Below are positions 1-10,401 of a stretch of 64,000 nt of DNA, piece after piece (positions within the stretch are counted from its first letter, which is position 1; each line of letters opens with the position of its first letter). Origin of the DNA: Thelephora terrestris (taxonomy: Eukaryota > Basidiomycota > Agaricomycetes > Thelephorales > Thelephoraceae); assembly GCA_015956445.1 (NCBI GenBank), contig WIUZ02000009.1, positions 806,001 to 870,000 of the forward strand, in the 5' to 3' direction. The position numbers were made by a program, and so were the translations under genes. The notes under the pieces were generated by a model, which saw only the letters and a list, made by a program, of their open reading frames with translations, did no database searches and was not told where the DNA came from.

Positions 1-1204
1 CATAACCTTGCTCAACGAGGGAAGGAGTGAGGCGGATGATCTCCTCGAGCAGGTTCTGGGTAGAGTCGGCGTTGGTGGAGTTGACTGTAATAAGGGCAGC
101 AGCGAATGGAGTAGAAGGGTGCGTCTTGTAAGTGACTGAAGTGACGACGCCCCAGGTGCCTCCACCTCCACCCCGAAGAGCCCAGAACAAATCCTGATTC
201 TGGTATGGGTTGGCGATGACGTGATTGCCATCTGCAGTGACAATGGTGATCTCCAAAACATTGTCCACACCTACGAAACTGTCATGAAAACTAGTCGGTC
301 AGACCGAGAAAACTCTGCGTACCGAGTCCATAGTTCGGAGCGAGCGCGCTGTGACCGCCACCTGCAAGCCATCCGCCAGCAGCGCCAACGCTTCCTCTTG
401 CACTAAGACCACCGACGAGGAGCACGCTGTGTTCTCTGGCCGCTTCATAGGCTTCAAACCATTGGACACCGGCTCCAAAGGTAAAGACTGCCGTCGGGGT
501 TAGCAAGGATTTGAAAGTTGAACAAGGTCGGGAAGAGCAAACCGTTTTGGTATTTGACCGAGTCTGTTGCACCCGTGGGAGAGAATGAATCGTGGAAAGT
601 GATATTCTTCATATGGTGAGTCCATATCAAGAACGAATCCCTGCCCGAGCTCCTTCCGAGATAATCGTGTCTGGGTGCAAAAAAAAGTCGGCGTACACCC
701 TCAAACTCGGAGGAAATGAGAAATCAAAAGGGAAGCTCACCCCGTGTTCTTGATGACAAGGCGCAGATTGTGGCTCCCCGCAAACTTGACGGCTTCCTGG
801 ATATCGCTTGGCGTTCTAGCATCGACGCCGATTACGGGCACGCTCCCTTGCTGACACGAAAACCCGAGTGAAGTGTTGAGGTAGCAGCCTTGGATCGTGC
901 CATTGGGGAAGGTGTACGTCTCCCAGTTGGTGTGTTCAGCAGCGCCAGACTGATCGGAACGCCAAACTCCGTTGTACCAACCAGCTTGAACCTCAGTGCA
1001 GTTCCCCGCGGCAGAATTGTAGCATGGAGTGGCCGGTGGGATCGGGTGGATCAGCGGCTGGGAGACCTTCGACGCGAGAGTTTGAAAGTCGGAATCAGAT
1101 GGCCAACATGCAGAATCCGATGTACAACGGCAGTTATTGGTCGGGATCGAGGACACCGACGTCAAGCCGAGAGCGATGGTCAGCAGACGGGTGAGAGGAA
1201 GCAT
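1..1204 (-). CDS. Secreted FAD-linked oxidase, berberine-bridge type (5' part; runs off the left edge)
   Basis: Exons (minus): 1204-741, 670-543, 487-323, 270-<1. Introns of 70, 55 and 52 nt have GT-AG ends and restore one frame throughout. The start at 1204 gives a signal peptide (MLPLTRLLTIALGLTSVSS). An ATG 48 nt further upstream in frame would place charged and polar residues before it. Residues 154-165 carry GHDYLGRSSG; in this family the His after the first Gly binds FAD covalently. Further on, the PCMH-type FAD domain shows FTFGAGVQW, GWLAGGGHSALAPNYGLG and RGGGGGTWGVVT. Such enzymes oxidise alcohols, sugars or natural-product intermediates with O2; the substrate cannot be read from this part. 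The C-terminal substrate and BBE domains lie outside the window. Neighbours are a SnoaL-like gene and a methyltransferase. Confidence 0.9.
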
Positions 1205-1260
1205 AGCTGTAAATGGGGTCCAGTACACTTCGGTTGGGGGATGGCAAAGCATATTTTTAC

Positions 1261-1272
1261 GGGTATATATAG
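1261..1272 (-). promoter_or_regulatory. Probable TATA box of the FAD oxidase gene
   Basis: A TATATATA run on the minus strand lies about 60 nt upstream of the chosen ATG at 1204, a usual fungal spacing. Confidence 0.5.
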
Positions 1273-1611
1273 CCCATCATGAACTGCCGTGCAAACCCTA
1301 CTATTGGTAGGGCATGACGCGGGGTTTGGGAGTGACCGTCATCAATTCGCCGACGAAACGACTGCGGGTCGACCAATGTCTTGTGTTTGGGTTGCTGCGG
1401 TGAATTCCTATTGGTCCCAAGACTGGAGGCAGGCTGAAGCGCGGCTGGGGTTCCGAGATCCGTGAAGAGAGCCGCAGAACAAGCACTGGGATACGGATGC
1501 AGTGCCACACTTCTTGGTCGATTACATAATCGGCAAGCGAGAAAACCAAGGCACCTGTTGGAGCTTGCCTCCCAATCTTCAGAGAAAACCACCTCCTAGC
1601 GTTTCAGCCTG

Positions 1612-2177
1612 ATGTCTGGGCAAGAGAACTCCGAATCCCCGAACGTCAAACTCATGCACGAATGGGGTCGTGGATTCGTGGAGAAAGATATAGACCTTAT
1701 CGCGTCGCATTTGCACAGGGACTATCGTCATATCACGTACCCCCGATCTCTCGGTATGCCAGAGGAGGGCAAAGAGCAGTACCTCCAACACATGAAGGGG
1801 GTATTCACTCTTTGGATCGATAATGAGGTGAACCATCAACTTTTGTCCAAGCTCTGTATTCCTGATTATGAAACGCCCTCCGCAGTCGACCGTCAATTCC
1901 ATCATAGAAGCTCCAGGAAAGGTCATCGTTCACGTTCGCACTCAAAACTCGTTGAGATTAGGAACTGCGCCCAATTGATGCGGTGCATTCACAGGTCACC
2001 AGCAAGATGAAGACCGTGATCGGGGTGGATACGATCCGTGAATCGATCTACATCGCGCAAATCGTTCCGGACGAAAACGGGAGTTTGAAAGTCAAACAGA
2101 TCGAAGATTTCACCGACTCCAAGGCCCACCTGGACTTTGTTCAAGCTGTCATGGCCAAACAGTCGCGTGCCTCGTGA
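1612..2177 (+). CDS. SnoaL/NTF2-like small protein
   Basis: Exons 1612-1827, 1886-1950 and 2003-2177, with introns of 58 and 52 nt, give 152 aa. The protein starts MSGQENSESPNVKLM, has the WGRGFVEKDIDLIASHLHRD segment typical of the first helices of NTF2-fold cyclase/isomerase-like proteins, then APGKVIVHVRT and IGVDTIRESIYIAQI, which look like the pleated beta-she­et strands, and ends QAVMAKQSRAS. The size is right for a single SnoaL-like domain. The family includes polyketide cyclases, isomerases and many proteins of unknown role in fungal genomes. The second intron's acceptor was chosen because the nearer AG leads to an immediate stop. The neighbouring oxidase and methyltransferase make a role in a small metabolic group possible, but this is inference. 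Confidence 0.75.
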
Positions 2178-4565
2178 TGGAATGTGAAACTTGTGTTCGC
2201 TCCTCAATATTGCAATAGGGATGGAAGAAGGGAAATACTTTCAGTGTGTACGATAAAGATAGGCAGAACTGCACCGATTCTCCGCTTTACTTTAGCAGAA
2301 GATATGTGGTCCATAACAATTGCAACCTCGCATACTTCGACCTCGCCAGGGGTTTATGTCGTCTCGATGCGTGATTTATGAATTTCGTTGACCGTGCACG
2401 ATTGGAGAGGCCCTGCTCGTGTTGTAACGCGGGATTCATTTCCGCCCTGCTTGGAAACCTCGCTAAGGGGACATCCAGTGATGTAGAAACGCGTGGGAGG
2501 GACACCTCGATTTGTCCGGAAATCCTACGGATTGGCTAATCGATCGGTGTCTCTTGTGCAGTATTCCTGCGACTTTAATCTGGAAGGTGGATGTTAAGCC
2601 TTAATATCACTGGCGCAACGGTATCAACACGCACCCTTTTGTGCTTCTTCCTGCCCCGTATGGGTGATACTCTCTCCTGAGGGACCGCAGCACAGAAACA
2701 CACGTGAGTATTGACCACAACGGCAGGAATCAGGACTAGCACCCGCAGGGCAATTTCCCCTTCCGGTAGCGTCAAACGCAACAGCAGGGGCCTATTTTCG
2801 TGGCGGGCGAGGCCCATAAACTTCGCTGATTCCTCCATAGATTATGATCAGTGAAAGTCTTGGGTTCTTGTCGTCCAAAACCCCAGCCAAATCGGCTCGA
2901 TCCACATTCAAGTCGTGGTGAGAAAATCCGGGAAAAGGCGCGTAGCAGGGAACGGCTCAATAACGGAAGGTGTAGTTATCAACACCGATGGTAAGACACC
3001 CAGCAACGAGCAGTTCTCGGGCGATGCAGGAAACGAGTCCAAGACAAGACATCAAGACCGTTGTCGTAGGAGGACGCGTGGACGAGGGGGGAGAGGATCA
3101 ATTGGTTGTTTTCTGGATAAAGGACGCGACACACGGGGTGTGGAGATCATAGAGATTCTAAAGCTCGTCGAAACAGACTCCGCCCGCACCTTGGTCATCA
3201 AAAACGGTGTAGGTCGATGCGTCATTGGCCCGAGCAGCTGTGAAAAGCGCAGAAGGAGACTGAAGTGAACCCTCGGCGTCCACATGTAACCCTGTGGTAG
3301 CGAACGTCATAAACCAGGAGAAAACTGCTGCCCGTAGGAAGTCCAGATCGAAGGCGGAAGTGGATGAATGCGCGCCTTGGGGAATGAGATGATCCGGTAA
3401 AATGTCTAGAGGCGTTAAACGGTGACCGCGAAGGGTGCTCTTCCGGACGATGATGAGGTCAACTCGGATGGAGGGATTATCGACCACCACTTTTCGATAG
3501 CGCATTGGGCGTCGGGCAACGCTATGGCGAAAGTGCGTAATACATCTATCGGTGTTGACTGCCGGGCTTTCGGCTTCAAGCTCTAACGCTGAATGTTGCA
3601 ATGGGATCCCCAGGTGTGATGGACGATAAGTTGAGTGAAGGTGGGTGGAGGTGGACTCAGTGGGAGCCTGAGGAGCGCGACGTTTCGGAACCATGCCGAC
3701 CTGATCCGGCCCGAAGCGGCAAAACGGACCGCCCAACTAGATCGAAATTCTGTGGGTTCGGTTCACATCCGGGAGTGGATGGTCCTTAGTATCAACCTTT
3801 CTCCTGACCGTGCCTCTGCAGAACCAATGCTTTACTTCCTCCAGAGGGAGTGCGTTGTCGTCATAGCTTCATGCCGAAGCGAGCGGTCTTGCGCGATCAT
3901 TGCAGCTCTTGACTGACACGAGGTCAAAACTTCGAGTGGGGCGTGTCTTGCTGATTCTGATCCAACTGACGTAGACGTCCAATATAAGCCTCAAGAAAAT
4001 CCCGAGGCATCGCATGCGTTCAATAGCTATGTCCTGGCTGGTGGTAATCGTATGTTCCCCGGTTTCACTTGTCTCCTGGTAGGGCTGCCTGGGAACGGCG
4101 TCCGTATCATTATCAAGGAGGTTCAAATCGGTGGTCTCTTCATTTCTAGTTCTGGCTCTCCACCATGAGAACTGGTCGCTGGTTCGATAGTCTACATCAT
4201 CGCGCGGAGAAGTCTCATCTAGTGCAGTTCGCAGACCAAGGATTCTCCAACCACAGCGCAGTTGAACAGCCGGTCGTGAGGAACATAACAATGAGCTTCG
4301 AACTGCACATTTTGCCCGCGACAGGCGTGGAAAATGTAAGCCTTGCGGCCAATTTGCGCCTGTGGAGAAGGACATGTGGCGAGAATCAGTGGGACCATGC
4401 ATGACATTGATATGTCATTGACGACACAACACTGGAGGGAAGAGCCGGATTCTCTCCTCGATCATTCAAGTTGAGACACCGCACAAGCGCCAGAGAGATC
4501 CAGATGATACAGCCTACAATTTAACGCAGATACCTAGAAGCGTACACAACAATCTCACATATCCT
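2178..4565. other. Gene-poor stretch
   Basis: Only short overlapping frames on both strands. The longest is 3694-3158 (minus, 178 aa from an ATG), with a hydrophobic segment (FLRAAVFSWFMTFATTGL) near residue 130 and no recognisable domain. Nothing else here can be supported as a gene. Confidence 0.5.
3158..3694 (-). CDS. Uncharacterised open frame (doubtful gene)
   Basis: A 178-aa frame from the ATG at 3694 to the stop at 3158, without an intron. It is rich in Arg, Ser and Pro, has one hydrophobic stretch of about 17 residues, and matches no family I recognise. It lies in a region with many random frames. It may be chance or a relic, and is listed only because it is the longest ATG-started frame in the gap. 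Confidence 0.15.
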   Translation of the reverse strand: MVPKRRAPQAPTESTSTHLHSTYRPSHLGIPLQHSALELEAESPAVNTDRCITHFRHSVARRPMRYRKVVVDNPSIRVDLIIVRKSTLRGHRLTPLDILPDHLIPQGAHSSTSAFDLDFLRAAVFSWFMTFATTGLHVDAEGSLQSPSALFTAARANDASTYTVFDDQGAGGVCFDEL

Positions 4566-5652
4566 TTACAACCGTTCTACAGACCAGAAAAGCCAATGAG
4601 GCTTGTGCCTCAGATCCAGGTGTGGGAGGAGTTGACTCGCCCTCTCAGCGACCATGTCCACCTCCACTAAGGCCGTGGTGACCTTTACCTGACCCTTCTC
4701 AAACACCTGTTCTTCCCACAGTTCGGTCCAAGACTCTGGGGAATGAGCAAATGCCTTCCTGAAACTTCCTTCACGTTGTCCTTTGACCGGCGCAGCTCCG
4801 TGCGCACCAAAGATGATAGAACCGGGACGAGGGTCAAGCAATGAGCCAATGCGCTTGGCGAGATCGAATTGCTTCCCTTCATCAAAGAGGTGAAAGAAAG
4901 ATGAGGCGTAAATCACGGAGATGTGTCCTCGTAATTCAGTCAGCGTGTTCACAGACGCAACAGGAGGTGGACCGCCTGATGGCACCGGAGCGGTGGGGGA
5001 AAGGTAAGCGTCGTCAAACGCGTCTCCAGCTAAGAACTTTGCGGGGTAGGACTCAGGTGTGGTTCTGAACAACTTGTGTCCGACATCCCAAAACCCTGTA
5101 ACGAGTCAAATGCTATTCGACGCAATCAATGCAGGTGACAACCCGGTACCATACCTGCTTCGAGGTCGGCCCCGATGACTTGCGAGACGGGCCATCCGTC
5201 GTGGACGACCTTTCTCAGCTCAGCGCCCACTGTGAAAAGATGTCGATCAGGCCGTCAAGGCAAATCCCGAAACGAATCCGTACTGCAACATCCCATGTCC
5301 AAAAATATCGCGTCTGGTCGCTCCTTCAACAACTCGATGGCGCGAGGATACGCGGGCATCTTTGCGATCGTGAGCTTCGCAAACCTGAATCCGCGGATGC
5401 AAGGATACGGGTAAACCTGCCAACGACATTAAGCGTTACTTCCACATGAGGGTAGACACAGCCACGGCAAGGTCAATGACTCACCTTGTACGCGTCCTCC
5501 TGGACTTCGACAATGTGCCTCCTCAATTCGTCGCCATCCTGGATCCCCGTTTCGTTCTTGAAGAATTCTTCAGCCTCAGCATTCAGTACCAAGAAACTGG
5601 CGTCGGGAGGTAGGGCGCGAAGGTACTCTTCAATTTCAGTGTTCCGCTCCAT
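4566..5652 (-). CDS. SAM-dependent methyltransferase of the fungal natural-product type
   Basis: Exons (minus): 5652-5485, 5416-5284, 5229-5155, 5095-4566; introns 68, 54 and 59 nt; 301 aa. All phases agree. Key segments: VYPYPCIRGFRFAKL, then AIFLDMGCC (SAM-binding glycine motif I, about residues 92-100), QVIGADLEAGFWDVGHKLF (motif II acidic residue and the conserved FWD-G-LF block) and SVIYASSFFHLFDEGKQFDLA. This layout is that of the ausD/phomopsin-cluster type of fungal methyltransferases, class I Rossmann fold, cytosolic, often methylating carboxyl or hydroxyl groups of terpenoids, polyketides or peptides. The substrate is unknown. Its position 3.4 kb from an FAD oxidase and 2.4 kb from a SnoaL-like gene suggests a small cluster. 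Confidence 0.88.
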
Positions 5653-8089
5653 GATTGCAGGCTCTTGGTCCTTGTGGGGGTCCGAGTCTAGAGGAAAGCT
5701 GAGAACCTTGGGAGGTTTTATAGATTAGACAACAGCGCCCGCTGTTTCCGACGAAGTCCGACGGCCGGCGGCCTTTCGGCTTTATGAAACCAAGCATAGG
5801 GCACGCCTACGTACCCCCAGCCACAAGGATCCGTAGGACGTCAAGTAGCTGTATCACCTTTCCCAGTTGAAGAGGTTCAGATCAGCGACTTTGAAGCCTC
5901 TACAAAAAGGGTGTCCTCTCTGGAGTGAGCCTGCTCCGCAATTCTCGGGGGCATGCCGCATTCACCAGTTGAGTCATGTCGTCCGATCTCCTCGCGGTCG
6001 TCCCGCGCGCCTCGATGAAGTTCGTTTCGGCAGCCGGAGTGCACGGCCGCCAGGAAGGTAAAGGCGTTGCATCTGTCCGTCACGGCAATCGCGTTTTAAT
6101 CTCTCACGAGCTGTCCAGGTCGTCCAATGGCAGAAATAGAGCCTCATAACTCTCGACAACGGCTGCCGAAATCATGCCGCTGCCGCTACCTTCACGAAAG
6201 GCTAGATAACGGCCTCCATTACGTTCAGCAAGAAAGCCCCACCACCGATCGTTCCCATGGGAGGAAGAGTGACTCGGGATATCTCCGGGAAAACCGGGTT
6301 GTCCGGGACTCCATAATCTAACATCTCGGGCGCTGAGGCACACCAGAGAAAGGTTCCGAACACACCACACAAGCCAAGCCTTGAAGCCATGCGACCACAT
6401 AAGCCAGACTCCAGCCACGTAGTGTTCAAGGCAACGGTCGGTCGATTCTCGGCAGTGACAACGAGCTGTCGCATGTTGGAGTAATCTCGGGGCTCTCACG
6501 GAACAGAATTATACGTGGAACCATGACACGACCGTTCGGCGACCAGAATGGGGGGAAGGATAGCCCCAATTTCAAATCCGATGTGCAGGAAACATCAGGA
6601 AATGTAAAGCGCATAGCTCTGCATAGCTGCGACAGCTGATAGACCGGGACCATGTGCTCTACGTCCCTATATAAGACCCCATCCATTCCAGGTACCTGGA
6701 CTCGCTTGGAGCTTGGGGCGTCGACTTAAATGTTAAGTGTGATAATTGCAGAGCGGCCGAGCCTGAGGGTGATTCTGATTGACGTGACACACTCCGTCCG
6801 ATACATTGAAAACGGGAGATTCCGGGCAACACGGTCTCCAGATGTTGATAATGTCTGGACTTTCGCTCCGAATCTAATCCGCTGCACGGTACACCGACCG
6901 CGAAGCACAGGCGGAGTTATCCTGCGGATAAATAACGGAGGAATAACGGAAAAACAAACCTTATTTTTGAATGGAACGAAAGTCCGGCAAGATGTCGGGT
7001 GTCTCACAACTGCAACGTTCCGCCGAGGCAGACGCGGACGGGCCCCCATCTCACGCCTGGAGATAAGCCATTCTGATGACGAAGCTACGTGAAGGGTCCG
7101 ATATCACCCCGCATCTCCCAGTGGCACTTGCATCAGTGATTCAGTGCAAGTATTCCTGTCGCCGGTCAAGAGGCCGGATCAGAGGAAGCCAACGCGAAAA
7201 TTTGCAGGGTACCACTTACGGCGTGCTGTGTTGGTGAACTATAAAACCAAGGGCGGTCGCGGAGGGGGAAAGGACCATCGCCCATACTACAGAACAATGT
7301 ACCACCACGCACCTGTCATCCACAAAGACTACCGAAGCGGAGTTGAGACTCCAGAGAAGGTCAGCTTACTTCACCTTTGCTCTGCTCCTGGCGTAGCAAA
7401 GGATGATTCATTAACGGTCTATGGCCCAACTTAGATGCGAGCGTTGACTGCTGCCCTCTACGCCTCCAAGGGATCGAAGCAAGTACCCTTCTTTCCCAAA
7501 CGAACCTTAAGCACCGTCGCTACAAAGCCAAAGGTAAACACACTTTTTTAAATTGAGCCGGATACGCCTCTCACCCCATGCCGATAGACATATCATTTCG
7601 TTAATCTTCCGTCCTCCAAGTCGGAGGACTCCCTGACATCCGACCAGAAGTGAGACAGGGCTGAGATAAACGAGACGAGCGAGCGGAGGATAGAATCTGT
7701 GAGAGTTTCAACGCGTCCCAGGCTTTTCTCCTAGCCACCCATGTGTAGATATGTATGTAGATATGTAACACCACCGCTATTAAACACCTCCACACCGCAT
7801 TCAGAGTTGCACAGGTTTCCCGTAGCATGCGTGGGTGCAACTAGTCCGCAGAGGCCGGGTAACACTGACTATGCTCGCCAGATCGTCGGAGTGAAATTGT
7901 CTAGGATGGCCGCCGAAGGGTATCTTTCTGTCGTTAGAGAAGGAGGGTGAGAATGAGAACAGACGGATCAAAACAAACAGCTCCGAAACTCGATCTCACT
8001 CTCCGTCGTCCACGTTTCTCCCCGTCTGGACTCTGAAGGACCCTGCTCCCGACCCAACTTCACTTGTCCCAGCCAATCCCTCACCAAGA
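5653..8089. other. Long intergenic stretch
   Basis: No family could be recognised in any frame. Frames of 90-130 codons on the minus strand at 6104-6499 and on the plus strand at 6730-7092 (ATG-started, 120 aa) lack recognisable domains and show no consistent splice pattern. The last 150 bases before 8090 are pyrimidine-rich and probably hold the promoter and leader of the coatomer gene. Confidence 0.45.
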
Positions 8090-8900
8090 ATGAACCTGAC
8101 TCTCTACTCAATAACCGCCTTCATCATCCTCGACACCGACGGCAACCGCGTCCTCTCAAAATACTACCGCCAAGAAAACAACCCGTCCGCCACAAAAGGC
8201 CTCGCGAACCCAAAAGAGCAACGGGCGTTCGAGAAGGGTCTATGGCAAAAAACGAAAAAATCAGGAGGTGCGTCCCGGTCTCGCAAATCACTCGTTCTCA
8301 ATCTCTCTGATCACCAACCCCTTCAACCCTCAATGGACTCCTTCCCATTGACTGACGGATTTCTTGGTACCCCCCAACATCTTCCCACTGCGATGCGCTC
8401 TCTGGATCTACGGATTGGTGGGGAACACAGGTGACATCATCCTTTACGACGGTCGTCTAGCCGTATACAAACACTCTCTCGACCTCATCTTCCACCTAAT
8501 CGCGAACCAAGACGAGAACGAGCTGATGATAAGCACCGCCTTATCGGCCTTCTCAGACGCCATACACATGCTCCTCCGGAACCAGGTCGAGAAGAGGGCG
8601 GTCCTGGAAAACCTCGACCTGGTCCTGTTGTGCTTGGACGAGACGATAGACGAAGGGTGCGTCACCCTCGATTCCTCACCGCAACGAGAATCCTTCCTTG
8701 GCTGTCCGAATCTCTTGCTGCTGTATGCTAACGTCCACCTTCACAGTATCATCGTGGAAACAGATCCGACGACGATAGCTTCACGAGTCAGCCGGCCAAG
8801 AGCCGATACGTCGGAGATCGTCATCAACGAGCAAACGATCCTGAGTGCTTACCAGACGGTTAAGGAAAAGATGACCCAGCGGATCGCTGCTGGGTTCTAG
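8090..8900 (+). CDS. RET3: Coatomer subunit zeta
   Basis: Exons 8090-8267, 8431-8656 and 8747-8900; introns of 163 and 90 nt; 185 aa, close to the usual size. The longin-type small-chain fold is clear: MNLTLYSITAFIILDTDG, RVLSKYYRQEN, KEQRAFEKGLWQKTKKS, DIILYDGRLAVYKHSLDL, ENELMISTALSAFSDAIHML, RNQVEKRAVLENLDLVLLCL, DETIDEGIIVETDPTTIASRV. Coatomer zeta pairs with gamma-COP in the COPI coat on Golgi membranes and serves retrograde Golgi-to-ER transport. The insertion NPSATKGLANP after YRQEN is longer than in animal proteins. The first intron is unusually long for this window, but the junction KSGGDIILYDG fits the family exactly. Confidence 0.95.
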
Positions 8901-10401
8901 GAACACCTCTCACCTTTCGTTATGTATTCACACGTCAGCTTGACACTGGGTCGCTATATCCGTAAGGCTAGATATCTCCGAACATCGAAGTCAGTGCTAC
9001 TTAGCGAACTGTCTCGCTGTCAGGATCTCCTTGAGAGTTCCCTTGTATTTATTTACATGCGCGTCCTCGGCCAACATACGACCCTGAGATCCAGCTCGAG
9101 CCCAAGAGCGCTACCGTCACACCCACCCATCGCTCGGAACTACGATATATTTGAGTGCTAGACTACGGAAAGTTCAGACGGCCAACTTGCGAGAACGAAA
9201 CAGAGACGAGAGAGAAAGACGAGATGAACGAATCAAAGCATGGCCAGACTACACGAGATAAATCTGACTATTAGCGATTAGGAAGAAAACTGAGGAGGCA
9301 GAGAGAGGGAGGGAGGGGGTAGTGTAGGAGCAGGGATGAAACACGGGATCGCAAGGCGCGAATTAGGTATGAACCGTACAAGCTACAGTGGCAACAACCA
9401 GCGTGAACCCAAACCGACGTGGCGGTGGCGGCGTGTTTATCTGCACATGGAAAGCGAGAGATCCCAGGAAATCAACCCCAAGTGGTGTGTGTGTGTGGCG
9501 GAGACGGTCCGCAACAAAGAACGTGGAGTGTAAAAGTGTGAGAGGAGCCAGGGTAAGGTAAGACCGTTGACCAGCGAAGGACACGGAAGAACCGATGTAT
9601 CAAAAGGCAGAAAATGAGGTAGAGAGAGGAGAAAATCAATCATATAGGGCAGAGGTTAAACGAATTCGAAGAGTAGAAAAAGAAAGAAAAAAAAGGAAAG
9701 AACTGTGAGTGAGAGAGTATTTTTATCAACAGTAGGCGAAGGAAAGACGAAAGAGGGGGGGAGGAAGCAATTGTGTGTGTGTGCACGAAAAGGGCAGGAA
9801 GGGAATGGGGAGGGGGACTAGGAACGAAGAGCGAAAGTATCGTATCTGGGAAACGTGCGAACGGCAGAACGGTACATGGAGAAGGGGAAGGGGGAAACAG
9901 GAGACCCGGGGTAAAAAGGTCGAGAGAAAGGAAGTGGATAATGATAGGTTTCAATGAAATCAGCACAACCAACAAAACATTCCCCAGGGTCCCCCAACCA
10001 TTGTACCATCCACAAATTTCGTGACTTTCCCACCTTTCAATGAAAAACCCATCCTCCACCACCGCACTCTGATTTATGTAGCCGCTCGTCGACAACTGAG
10101 CGGAGGCGCATCATGGAGGACCTTTTCACCACTTTCGACAGAAGAGGTATAAGTACAAGACACTGGTCGCCAGGGGGGTGTGAGCTGAAAAGACTGTGGG
10201 TGGTTTCGAAGCATTGATTCGAGAGATAGAGAGAGCATAGGAGAGAACGAAGACGATGCGGGGGGATATTGTCAATCTGTCACCAGCGATGGCGAAGAAA
10301 GACGGCCGGGAACGAGAGAGAGAGACGAGGGGTATCCGAGACAATAGTATCCGAACAAAAGACATTTTCTTCAATCAGGCGAACACCACTTGCGAGGAAG
10401 T
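8901..10401. other. Intergenic, purine-rich on the plus strand
   Basis: The 3' flanks of two convergent genes. From about 9180 to 9950 the plus strand is strongly biased to A and G with many GAGAGA and GGGAGG runs and a short GTGTGTG run at 9486-9494. Long open frames on the minus strand here (for example 10095-9640) are products of this low-complexity sequence. No gene supported. Confidence 0.5.

Noticed and set aside
9640-10095. 151-codon minus-strand frame rich in Pro, Ser and Phe
   Set aside because: It is the complement of a purine-rich low-complexity stretch and shows no family features.
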